Below are positions 9,524 through 16,159 of a stretch of DNA of 64,000 nucleotides, piece after piece. How positions within the stretch are numbered: position 1 is the stretch's first letter; the number at the start of each line of letters is the position of its first letter. Origin of the DNA: Convivina intestini (lineage in GTDB: Bacteria; Bacillota; Bacilli; Lactobacillales; Lactobacillaceae); NCBI RefSeq assembly GCF_003096575.1, contig NZ_QEKT01000001.1, positions 68,102 to 132,101 on the forward strand, written 5' to 3'. The notes below the pieces were generated by a model. It ran no database searches. It was not told the origin of the DNA and worked only from the letters and a program-made list of their open reading frames with translations. The position numbers and the translations under genes were made by a program.

Positions 9524-9793
9524 ATGATTAAAGCAGTAGTGACTGTAGTTGGTAAAGATAAGGCGGGGATTGTTGCTGGCGTAGCTCAGACTTTGGCCCA
9601 AGAAGGAGCTAACATTTTAGACATGGCCCAAACGATTATGGACACAACTTTTACCATGTCAATGTTAGTTGCTTTACCCCAAGCCAATGATTTTAACGCT
9701 ATGCAACAGGCTTTAGAAACTACCGGTCAACAATTGGGTGTGACTATCCATGTTCAGCGGGAAGAAATTTTTGATGCAATGGCACGAGTTTAG
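9524..9793 (+). CDS. ACT-domain protein (UPF0237 family)
   Basis: An 89-aa single ACT domain (VTVVGKDKAGIVAGVAQTLA, then a second beta-alpha-beta half), the fold used to bind small ligands such as amino acids and related to GcvR-type regulators. AGAGGAG precedes the ATG. The next gene, of the UPF0210 family, starts 10 nt after its stop. The two families are regularly encoded side by side in firmicutes, so they probably act together, but their function is not established. Confidence 0.92.
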   Translation: MIKAVVTVVGKDKAGIVAGVAQTLAQEGANILDMAQTIMDTTFTMSMLVALPQANDFNAMQQALETTGQQLGVTIHVQREEIFDAMARV

Positions 9794-9803
9794 GCGGTAA
9801 CCC

Positions 9804-11147
9804 ATGGATACAAAGCAAATACGTGAAACAATTCAAATGGTTGCCGAAGATCATTTGGATATTCGAACAGTAACAATGGGAATTTCCCTGCTAGATACGG
9901 TGGGAGCTGATGTCAACGACACAGCTGAACGAGTCTATCAAAAGATTACCAAGTATGCCCAACACTTAGTCGCCGTTGCCCAACAAATTGAACGGGAATA
10001 TGGGATTCCCATCACTAACAAGCGAATTAGTGTTACACCGATTTCTTTGATTGCTGGTTCAGCTAATGAAGAAGAAATTTTGGTCTTAGCCCACGCCTTA
10101 GACCGGGCGGCTAAAGAAGTTGGCGTGGACTTTATTGGGGGCTATTCAGCCTTAGTTCAAAAAGGCTTTTCCCATGGTGATTTGGCCTTGATTAAGTCGC
10201 TACCGCGCGCTTTGACTGAGACTGACTTGGTCATGTCTAGCGTCAACATTGGTTCATCTAAGGCCGGTATTAATTTAGACGCCATTAAATTAATGGGTGA
10301 AACGATTAAAAACATCACGGATAAATCCGATACAGCCAATGCTAAGATGGTGGTTTTTGCGAACGCCGTGGAAGATAATCCCTTCATGGCGGGTGCTTTT
10401 CACGGAGTCAGTGAACCGGATGTGGTGATTAATGTCGGTGTTTCTGGACCGGGAGTGGTTAAACGAGCCTTAACGCAGGTTAAGGGCCAACCAATTGATG
10501 TGGTCACCGAGACCATCAAGCAAACAGCCTTTAAGATTACCCGTGTTGGGCAATTTGTGGGGAGCTTGGCAGCACAGCGTTTACAGGTACCCTTTGGCAT
10601 TGTGGATTTGAGTTTGGCACCAACCCCAGCCCGGGGTGATTCTGTGGCTGAAATTCTAGAAGAAATTGGACTAGAGCAAGTCGGCACCCATGGCACGACC
10701 GCAACTTTGATGTTGTTAAATGATGCCGTTAAAAAGGGCGGGGTCATGGCTTCCCAACAAGTTGGTGGGCTTTCTGGGGCCTTTATCCCAGTTTCTGAAG
10801 ATGCAGGGATGATTGACGCGGCCGTAGCAGGAACGCTTTCCCTAGCCAAATTAGAAGCAATGACGTCAGTTTGTTCAGTTGGATTAGACATGATTGCTGT
10901 ACCTGGTGATACGCCAGCTACGACCATTAGTGCCATTATTGCTGATGAAGCGGCGATTGGGGTGCAAAATAATAAAACCACGGCTGTCCGCTTGCTACCA
11001 ACTAACGGTACCAAGGTGGGTGACATGGTTGATTACGGTGGTTTATTAGGAACTGCGCCGGTTATGCCAGTGATCGAAAAGTCGAGTGCTGATTTTATCA
11101 ATCGTGGCGGTCATATTCCAGCACCAATTCATTCATTTAAAAATTAA
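9804..11147 (+). CDS. UPF0210 (DUF711) family protein
   Basis: A 447-aa protein of the UPF0210/PFL family. Recognisable segments are [11 protein letters not shown], the [15 protein letters not shown] region, [11 protein letters not shown] and the C-terminal [11 protein letters not shown]-type motif (here [13 protein letters not shown]). The fold resembles glycyl-radical-like barrels but no glycyl radical is claimed. The start ATG has only a weak GGCGGTAA site; the frame and the 10-nt spacing after the ACT gene support it. It is closed by a strong terminator. The biochemical role is unknown. Confidence 0.93.
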   Translation: MDTKQIRETIQMVAEDHLDIRTVTMGISLLDTVGADVNDTAERVYQKITKYAQHLVAVAQQIEREYGIPITNKRISVTPISLIAGSANEEEILVLAHALDRAAKEVGVDFIGGYSALVQKGFSHGDLALIKSLPRALTETDLVMSSVNIGSSKAGINLDAIKLMGETIKNITDKSDTANAKMVVFANAVEDNPFMAGAFHGVSEPDVVINVGVSGPGVVKRALTQVKGQPIDVVTETIKQTAFKITRVGQFVGSLAAQRLQVPFGIVDLSLAPTPARGDSVAEILEEIGLEQVGTHGTTATLMLLNDAVKKGGVMASQQVGGLSGAFIPVSEDAGMIDAAVAGTLSLAKLEAMTSVCSVGLDMIAVPGDTPATTISAIIADEAAIGVQNNKTTAVRLLPTNGTKVGDMVDYGGLLGTAPVMPVIEKSSADFINRGGHIPAPIHSFKN

Positions 11148-11152
11148 ACACA

Positions 11153-11181
11153 AAAAAACGGCTTAGTTTAGCCGTTTTTTT
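11153..11181. terminator. Terminator between UPF0210 gene and a convergent small gene
   Basis: CGGCT (11159-11163) with AGCCG (11170-11174) extended by an A run on the left and a T run on the right, so it can work in both directions for the two convergent genes. Confidence 0.85.
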
Positions 11182-11186
11182 ATGAA

Positions 11187-11435
11187 TTATTTTACCGATT
11201 TATTCTTTGGGGAATAAGCGTAACGATCATTACGCACGTAAACACGCTTATTTTTGTCCAATTGTAGGGGATAGTGTTTTGGCACAAAGGCCTCGCCACG
11301 CTTCGCAGCGACACGGGCATCACGAGTGTTTAAAATGTTATCGCGAAAGTGATTTAAAGATCCAGCAAACTTACTTTGAATATCAAGAATAAAATGACGT
11401 AAAGTATCGGCTGTTGATGAAACTGGTAAGTTCAT
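11187..11435 (-). CDS. Small basic orphan protein, unknown function
   Basis: An 82-aa reading frame on the minus strand with a very good ribosome site (CCCAAGGAGGTCAATT before ATG), convergent with the UPF0210 gene across a bidirectional terminator. It is rich in Lys/Arg, especially near the C-terminus (LDKNKRVYVRNDRYAYSPKNK), with no membrane segment and no cysteine. The N-terminal half (ADTLRHFILDIQSKF, LNHFRDNI) looks helical. I do not recognise a family. The ribosome site and clean boundaries argue for a real gene. Confidence 0.7.
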   Translation of the reverse strand: MNLPVSSTADTLRHFILDIQSKFAGSLNHFRDNILNTRDARVAAKRGEAFVPKHYPLQLDKNKRVYVRNDRYAYSPKNKSVK

Positions 11436-11530
11436 AATTGACCTCCTTGGGTTACTTCTTCCCTTAACTATAGCGGTTTAAAGCACAGAAAGGCGGGTCT
11501 TTTACAAATCATAAGGAACTTTACTAGTTC

Positions 11531-11560
11531 TTAACATTTAGCATGTTAAAAAGTTATAAT
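11531..11560 (+). promoter_or_regulatory. Promoter giving a probable leaderless xerC transcript
   Basis: TTAACA (11531-11536), 18-nt spacer, TATAAT (11555-11560). The xerC ATG is at 11568, seven bases after the -10 box, where transcription would be expected to start. Confidence 0.7.
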
Positions 11561-11567
11561 AAAAGAC

Positions 11568-12473
11568 ATGTCACGAAATTTAGAAAAATTATATGCCGAA
11601 TATTTAACTGCTGAACGGCAATATTCACCACAAACGGTTAAGGCCTATCTAACTGATATTGGCCATTTTAAAGATTATTTGCATCAGAATGGTGGTTTTA
11701 CTAGCTTTCAAGCGGTGCAAAATTTAGACGTGCGGGTCTATTTAGCGAGCCTCTATGAAGCTCAGCAGGCCCGGACTACGATTGCTCGAAAGGTCAGTAG
11801 TTTAAGGACTTTTTATCAGTTTTTATTAAATCGGCAATACGTGACCGATAATCCTTTTAGTCAGGTCGCTTTAAAAAAGCATCAAGATCACTTACCGGAG
11901 TTTTTTTATGAAAGTGAGTTAGATGAGCTCTTTGCAGTGGCCTATAATCATGACCAACACCCCCTTTGGCAACGAGATGCTGCCTTACTAGAATTTTTTT
12001 ATGCAACTGGAGCGCGAGTAGCAGAAGTTGCTCAGCTAGAAATTAATCAAATCGATTTTAGTCAGCGGCTAGTCTTACTTCATGGAAAAGGACAACGTGA
12101 TCGTTATGTACCCTTTGGTCATTTTGCCCAGCAAGCCCTTCAGCAGTATTTAAACCAGTTACGGCCAGAATTATTACAAGGACAACAACATAATTATGTC
12201 TTTGTGAATCAACGGGGTAAACCTTTAACTACCGCTGGTATTAGTTATATTTTGCAACAATTGATGAAAAAAACTAGTCTGACCGGGAAAATTCATCCCC
12301 ACATGCTCCGTCATAGTTTTGCCACGCATTTACTCAATTATGGCGCTGATATGCGAACTGTACAAGAACTATTAGGGCATGTTAATTTATCGACGACTCA
12401 GATTTATACCCACGTTTCTCGGGCCAGTTTGCAAGAAAATTACCGCAATTTTTTTCCCCGGGCAAAACGATAA
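11568..12473 (+). CDS. xerC: Tyrosine recombinase XerC
   Basis: XerC acts with a partner recombinase at dif to resolve chromosome dimers. The N-terminal SAM-like core-binding domain (1-~90) is followed by the catalytic domain with Arg in ATGARVAEV, Lys in HGKGQRDRYVPF, HxxR in HMLRHSFATHLL, His in LLGHVNLSTTQ and the Tyr nucleophile in IYTHVS. From memory, the DVRVYLASLYE and KKHQDHLPEFFYE segments resemble lactobacillar XerC rather than XerD. It is 301 aa. No ribosome site is visible before ATG 11568, but a -10 box is, so translation is probably leaderless. Confidence 0.92.
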   Translation: MSRNLEKLYAEYLTAERQYSPQTVKAYLTDIGHFKDYLHQNGGFTSFQAVQNLDVRVYLASLYEAQQARTTIARKVSSLRTFYQFLLNRQYVTDNPFSQVALKKHQDHLPEFFYESELDELFAVAYNHDQHPLWQRDAALLEFFYATGARVAEVAQLEINQIDFSQRLVLLHGKGQRDRYVPFGHFAQQALQQYLNQLRPELLQGQQHNYVFVNQRGKPLTTAGISYILQQLMKKTSLTGKIHPHMLRHSFATHLLNYGADMRTVQELLGHVNLSTTQIYTHVSRASLQENYRNFFPRAKR

Positions 12474-12483
12474 ATTTTTGCAA

Positions 12484-12512
12484 TTGTTTTCAAACGGTAA
12501 CAATAGTAAAAT
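12484..12512 (+). promoter_or_regulatory. Promoter of the aldose epimerase-like gene (probable leaderless start)
   Basis: TTGTTT (12484-12489), 17-nt spacer, TAAAAT (12507-12512); the ATG follows 6 nt later at 12519 with no ribosome site. Confidence 0.6.
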
Positions 12513-12518
12513 TAAAAC

Positions 12519-13397
12519 ATGATTATTTTAGAGAATAATAACTTACAAGTAAAAATCAACGAAGAGGGAGCCGAGTTAACCAGCGTCTGGAATAAAGCGG
12601 CTCAATTAGAATATATTTGGGTTGGGGATCCTAAATATTGGGGCCGGCATGCACCGAACTTATTTCCAATCGTGGGTCGTTTACGAGGTGACCAGTTTGT
12701 AGTCGACGGTGAAACTTATTACATGAATCAACATGGTTTCGCCCGCAATATGCGGTTTGATGTTGTTGAACAAAGCGAGCAAGAAGTTGTCTTGCGTTTG
12801 ACTGATAATGAGTCGACTTTGCGGATTTATCCCTTTAAATTCCGTTTTGATGTGCGGTTTATCTTAACTGATAATGATGAGGTTAAGGTGGATTACATTG
12901 TTCATAATCCAGATGAGAAGGAAACCCTCTTCTTTAGCGTTGGGGGGCACCCAGCCTTTAATCTACCACTTGATGGTGGTAAATTTTCAGATTATTATTT
13001 GTCAATTGAACCTGAAATTGTTTACGATCGAGTTCGGTTGGTAGGACCATATTCTAATCCTAATTTACCAACGCCATTTAATGCTAATATTCCTTTGCGT
13101 TTACGTCAGGAAGATTATCATGATGATGCGATTGTCTTAAAGCTTGATCGTCAGCGGACTAGTTTTTTGTTGGCCCGTTTGGCTAACCAGCATGGCATGA
13201 AGATGACAGTTGAAAATGCCCAATTCCTAGGGATTTGGACCCCAGCTGGGAAAGAGGCACCTTTCATTGCCATTGAGCCATGGTGGGGGATTGCTGATAC
13301 AGTTGATGCGACTGGGAATTTCAAGGAGAAATTTGGTGTCAATGTCTTGGCAGCCGGGGATACCTTCGAAGGTTCTTACAGCATGACTTTCTTCTAG
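12519..13397 (+). CDS. Aldose 1-epimerase family protein (LacX-like)
   Basis: A galactose-mutarotase-fold protein that would interconvert sugar anomers. Motifs are the early GAELTSVWNK, WGRHAPNLFPIVGRL, the histidine of NQHGFARNM, SVGGHPAFNLP, and the late glutamate-containing FIAIEPWWG. The 292-aa length is typical of the LacX subgroup. There is no lac or gal operon here, so the physiological sugar is unknown. No Shine-Dalgarno is seen before the ATG, and the promoter lies immediately upstream. Confidence 0.9.
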   Translation: MIILENNNLQVKINEEGAELTSVWNKAAQLEYIWVGDPKYWGRHAPNLFPIVGRLRGDQFVVDGETYYMNQHGFARNMRFDVVEQSEQEVVLRLTDNESTLRIYPFKFRFDVRFILTDNDEVKVDYIVHNPDEKETLFFSVGGHPAFNLPLDGGKFSDYYLSIEPEIVYDRVRLVGPYSNPNLPTPFNANIPLRLRQEDYHDDAIVLKLDRQRTSFLLARLANQHGMKMTVENAQFLGIWTPAGKEAPFIAIEPWWGIADTVDATGNFKEKFGVNVLAAGDTFEGSYSMTFF

Positions 13398-13404
13398 GAA
13401 GACT

Positions 13405-13441
13405 AAAAAATGACTTGAATTTTAAATTCAAGTCATTTTTT
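13405..13441. terminator. Bidirectional terminator between the epimerase gene and katA
   Basis: A 16-bp perfect stem, A run (13405-13410) plus TGACTTGAAT, paired across the 5-nt loop TTTAA (13421-13425) with ATTCAAGTCA plus a T run. It serves two convergent genes. Confidence 0.92.
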
Positions 13442-13447
13442 GTATGG

Positions 13448-14905
13448 TTATTGTTGCTGGGCCTTAATGGCTGCGATTTTGTCAGCAATCCGTTGACCAT
13501 AATCGGCGTCAACTTGCTTAAACAAATTAATTTGACGTTCTTGGGTTGCAAGATCATCAATGTAACCTAATGAATCGGCAATCCCTTGCGTTAGAATCTC
13601 TTTTTGATCCTCAGTCATCAAATTGTACAAGGCAGCTGGTTGAGAGAAGTAATCCTGGTCGTAGGCGGGGTAATTGCCAGTTTTACCGGATACTTCATCT
13701 CCAGCAATGTCACCGCGATGATCTTCGACCGGACCACCCTTGGTGTTTGGCTCATAGACAACGGAATCACCACCATTGTCATTAGTAGTCATGTAGCCAT
13801 CACGTTCGTAGGTATCAACATTGACGCCAGCCTTTGGTCGGTTAACCGGAATATCTTGATAGTTGGCTCCGAGACGATAGCGTTGGGTATCGTTATAAGA
13901 GAATAAACGACCCTGGAGTAACTTATCTAATGAAGGTTCGATTCCAGGCACTAGGTTAGCCGGGGACATGGCCGCTTGTTCGACATCGCGGAAGAAGTTA
14001 CCCGGGTTGTGGTCCAGCACAAATTGTCCAATTTCAATCAAAGGATAATCGTGTTGAGAAACAACCTTGGTTACATCAAAGATATCGTATTTATAATTCA
14101 AACCTTCTTCATAAGGAATAATTTGAACTTTAACGGTCCAAGATGGATAGTCACCATTTTCAATGGCATCAAACATTTGGTGGCGGTGCCAGTCAGTATC
14201 TTTGGCCATCATGGCTGTGGCATCTTCAGGGGATAGATTTTTAATGCCATGGTTGGACTTGAAATGGTATTTAACCCAGAATTGTTCGCCCTGTGCGTTA
14301 ACCCATTTGAAAGTGTGAGAACCATAACCGTGCATGTAACCGTAGCCATAAGGGAAACCACGATCGGAAAATAGGGTCGTTAATTGGTGCAAACTTTCGG
14401 GTGAGTTAGACCAGAAATCCCATTGCATATTGTCGTCACGTAAACCAGTTTTTGGTTCACGCTTTTGGGAATGAATAAAGTCGGGGAACTTCAACGGGTC
14501 ATTAATAAAGAAAACTGGCGTATTGTTACCGACGATGTCATAGTTTCCTTCGTTAGTGTAGAAACGAACGGCAAAACCGTGAACATCTCGAGCCGTATCG
14601 GGATAACCTTTTTCACCAGCCACTGATGAGAAGCGGGCAAAGGTGTCAGTGACCTTACCTTCTCCGTTTAAGAAATCGGCCTTGGTGTAGGCTGACATAT
14701 CTTTGGTCAGGGTAAAATGTCCCATGGCACCGGAACCTTTAGCATGAACAACTCGTTCGGGGATACGTTCACGATCAAAGTGAGCTAATTTTTCAATTAA
14801 TTGGTAATCCTGTAAAAGCAGGGGGCCACGTTCGCCGGCTGATAAGCTGTGCTGATTGTTAGCAAAGGGATGACCGCTGCGAGTTGTTAGTTTTCTATCG
14901 GACAT
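13448..14905 (-). CDS. katA: Haem catalase
   Basis: Monofunctional clade-type haem catalase, which disproportionates hydrogen peroxide in the cytoplasm. The distal His54 lies in RIPERVVHAKGSG, the conserved Asn in IVGNNTPVFFI, and the proximal haem-ligand Tyr in RLFSYNDTQRYRLG near residue 337. It is 485 aa, normal for the small-subunit class. The start is ATG 14905 (MSDRKLTT) because AAAAGGAGT precedes it; an upstream in-frame ATG at 14950 lacks a site and lies within the promoter. Many lactic acid bacteria cannot make haem, so activity probably depends on haem from the environment. It stands alone, with its own promoter and terminator. Confidence 0.97.
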   Translation of the reverse strand: MSDRKLTTRSGHPFANNQHSLSAGERGPLLLQDYQLIEKLAHFDRERIPERVVHAKGSGAMGHFTLTKDMSAYTKADFLNGEGKVTDTFARFSSVAGEKGYPDTARDVHGFAVRFYTNEGNYDIVGNNTPVFFINDPLKFPDFIHSQKREPKTGLRDDNMQWDFWSNSPESLHQLTTLFSDRGFPYGYGYMHGYGSHTFKWVNAQGEQFWVKYHFKSNHGIKNLSPEDATAMMAKDTDWHRHQMFDAIENGDYPSWTVKVQIIPYEEGLNYKYDIFDVTKVVSQHDYPLIEIGQFVLDHNPGNFFRDVEQAAMSPANLVPGIEPSLDKLLQGRLFSYNDTQRYRLGANYQDIPVNRPKAGVNVDTYERDGYMTTNDNGGDSVVYEPNTKGGPVEDHRGDIAGDEVSGKTGNYPAYDQDYFSQPAALYNLMTEDQKEILTQGIADSLGYIDDLATQERQINLFKQVDADYGQRIADKIAAIKAQQQ

Positions 14906-14940
14906 GTAAAACTCCTTTTGGTATAGTTGTGAATGCCTAT

Positions 14941-14969
14941 AATTTATCACTTGATAAATGAATTAGCAA
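14941..14969 (-). promoter_or_regulatory. katA promoter
   Basis: On the minus strand TTGCTA (14969-14964), 17-nt spacer, TAAATT (14946-14941), 36 nt before the katA start. Confidence 0.6.
14942..14959. promoter_or_regulatory. Palindromic operator candidate in the katA promoter
   Basis: ATTTATCA-CT-TGATAAAT, a perfect 8-bp inverted repeat covering the katA -10 box and part of the spacer. It does not match the PerR consensus TTATAATNATTATAA closely, so the regulator is unknown. Confidence 0.5.
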
Positions 14970-15010
14970 GTTTTTTATAAAATATCTGATAATTAATTCT
15001 AAGAACATCC

Positions 15011-15039
15011 TTGACAAATCATGAAATTTAAATTAAAGT
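15011..15039 (+). promoter_or_regulatory. Promoter of the aromatic amino acid operon leader
   Basis: Perfect -35 TTGACA (15011-15016), 17-nt spacer, TAAAGT (15034-15039). A better-looking -10 TATACT (15039-15044) would need a 22-nt spacer. Either places the start of RNA about 20-30 nt before the leader ORF. Confidence 0.65.
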
Positions 15040-15069
15040 ATACTCATAAATAAATTTAAGGAAACTTTT

Positions 15070-15123
15070 ATGACCATTATGACCTCACAACACAATAGTT
15101 ATTTTTACTTCTGGTTTATGTAG
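15070..15123 (+). CDS. Aromatic-rich attenuator leader peptide (17 aa)
   Basis: ATG 15070 to TAG 15121-15123 encodes MTIMTSQHNSYFYFWFM. Codons 11-16 read Tyr-Phe-Tyr-Phe-Trp-Phe, six consecutive aromatic residues covering all three end products of the pathway that follows. AAGGAA (15058-15063) is 6 nt upstream, a good ribosome site. A promoter lies just before, and attenuator structures and aroE lie downstream. The role inferred is that of a sensing leader: ribosome position on the aromatic codons would decide between terminator and readthrough. Translation itself has not been shown. Confidence 0.75.
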   Translation: MTIMTSQHNSYFYFWFM

Positions 15124-15228
15124 CGCCGTCGCTCAATGCGTCGGTAATACGATGCACTGAGCGACCAGAAGTTTTTGAGGTTAGGTCACTGGGTGTTAGC
15201 AAACAATACTTAGTGACTTTTTATTTTT
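15107..15228 (+). promoter_or_regulatory. Transcription attenuator of the aro operon
   Basis: Three competing RNA pairings can be drawn. (1:2) 15107-15115 (ACTTCTGGT, within the aromatic codons) pairs perfectly with 15164-15172, and 15130-15142 pairs with 15151-15163 at 12 of 13 positions with an 8-nt loop; the 3' arms are contiguous. (2:3) 15154-15166 can instead pair with 15184-15196 at 11 of 13 positions. (3:4) 15185-15197 pairs with 15205-15217 at all 13 positions (three G:U), followed by TTTTTATTTTT. Full translation favours 1:2 and then the terminator; stalling would free segment 2 for 2:3. The pairings are read from sequence; the switch is inference. Confidence 0.7.
15185..15228 (+). 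terminator. Attenuator terminator 1
   Basis: 13-bp stem (15185-15197 with 15205-15217), 7-nt loop AGCAAAC, then TTTTTATTTTT. It is upstream of aroE and not after a normal gene, which fits premature termination. Confidence 0.85.
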
Positions 15229-15249
15229 CCGCCGGACCGGCGGGGGTGA

Positions 15250-15287
15250 GAATCGTGCTAAGGATTGTGCTAGCACGGTTCTTTTTT
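15250..15287 (+). terminator. Second tandem terminator before aroE
   Basis: GAATCGTGCTA (15250-15260) with TAGCACGGTTC (15271-15281), 11 bp with one G:U, 10-nt loop, then TTTTTT. A GC-rich hairpin, CCGCC/GGCGG (15229-15243), sits between the two terminators. Its own antiterminator partner is not obvious. Confidence 0.8.
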
Positions 15288-15305
15288 CGTTAGGAGGTAG
15301 TTAGC

Positions 15306-15356
15306 GTGATAATTAGAGAGAAAGGAGGGCTGAGCGGATGTTGTACGGCTTATTAG
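15306..15356 (+). CDS. Possible 16-codon ORF overlapping the aroE start
   Basis: GTG 15306 preceded by AGGAGG (15292-15297, 8-nt spacing) reads 16 codons to TAG at 15354-15356, ending 19 nt inside aroE in another frame. It could couple ribosome loading to aroE or be incidental, since aroE has its own strong site inside it. Confidence 0.3.
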   Translation: MIIREKGGLSGCCTAY

Positions 15357-16156
15357 CACATCCAGCGGGACATTCTAAATCCCCTAAAATGCAAAATGCT
15401 ATGATGCAAGCGAGCGACTTGCCTGCTCACTATGAGGCTTTTGATGTAGATCCTAATCAGTTGGCGGTTGCCATAGCTGGGTTAAAAGCCTTAGGGGCTG
15501 GTGGTTTTAATGTTTCAACCCCCTTTAAAGCAGCTGTTATTCCTTATTTGGATCAAGTATCTCCGTTAGCCCAGCGGTTACAGGCAGTTAATACAGTAAA
15601 AATTGAAGCGGGACGTCTGATTGGCACCAGTACCGATGGAGATGGCTTTTGGAAGAGTTTACCGCAAGGACAAGTCAAGCAGCGAGTAGTGATTTTAGGA
15701 ACTGGTGGCGCCGCTCGTGCCGTGATTGCTAGTGCTAAGGAGTATGGGGTTACTAGCCTAACTGTTTTCAACCGTCGGCATACAGATTGGCTGCAACGAC
15801 AAGAGGCCTTAGCTAAATTAAATCCCCAGGCTCAATTAATGGATATTGTTGATGAGAAATTATTGCAAGAAGCCCTGTCTCAGGCTGACTTATTGATTAA
15901 TGCCACCACGGTTGGGATGGATGGTGACGACTGTTTATTGACTACTACCATGCTCAATTATTTACCAGCTTCAGCCTATGTGGTTGATATGATTTATCGC
16001 AATGCCCGTACTAAATTGCTACAACTAGCGCAAGCGCGCGGATTAAAGACCCAAAATGGCTTACCCATGTTGGTGGGTCAGGGAGCTTTGAGTTTTGAAT
16101 ATTGGTTTAATCGTCCGGCTGACCGGAAATTGATGAAAAAAGAAATTGAGGAATAA
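15338..16156 (+). CDS. aroE: Shikimate dehydrogenase (NADP+)
   Basis: AroE reduces 3-dehydroshikimate to shikimate. The shikimate-binding serines are in HSKSP (12-16), the catalytic lysine in NVSTPFK near 65, the asparagine in AVNTV, and the nucleotide loop in LGTGGAARAV near 130, followed by FNRR. It is 272 aa. The ATG has AAAGGAGGG 8 nt upstream. It is the first structural gene of the operon that runs to aroD, with the DAHP synthase gene 3 nt downstream. Expression should depend on readthrough of the two upstream terminators. Confidence 0.97.
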   Translation: MLYGLLAHPAGHSKSPKMQNAMMQASDLPAHYEAFDVDPNQLAVAIAGLKALGAGGFNVSTPFKAAVIPYLDQVSPLAQRLQAVNTVKIEAGRLIGTSTDGDGFWKSLPQGQVKQRVVILGTGGAARAVIASAKEYGVTSLTVFNRRHTDWLQRQEALAKLNPQAQLMDIVDEKLLQEALSQADLLINATTVGMDGDDCLLTTTMLNYLPASAYVVDMIYRNARTKLLQLAQARGLKTQNGLPMLVGQGALSFEYWFNRPADRKLMKKEIEE

Positions 16157-16159
16157 ATT

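Noticed and set aside
10400-11026. 208-codon open frame on the minus strand
   Set aside because: It lies wholly inside the UPF0210 gene, has no ribosome site and a composition (Ser/Ala/Pro/Thr-rich) typical of a reversed coding strand.
13604-13906. 100-codon plus-strand frame opposite katA
   Set aside because: It is antisense to the conserved catalase core and lacks a ribosome site and promoter.
15045-15300. T-box riboswitch before aroE
   Set aside because: The GGGGGTGAGAATCGTG segment is faintly like the T-box antiterminator, but the TGGNACCGCG core is missing and no Stem I, specifier loop or AG bulge motif can be drawn. The leader peptide and attenuator explain the region better.
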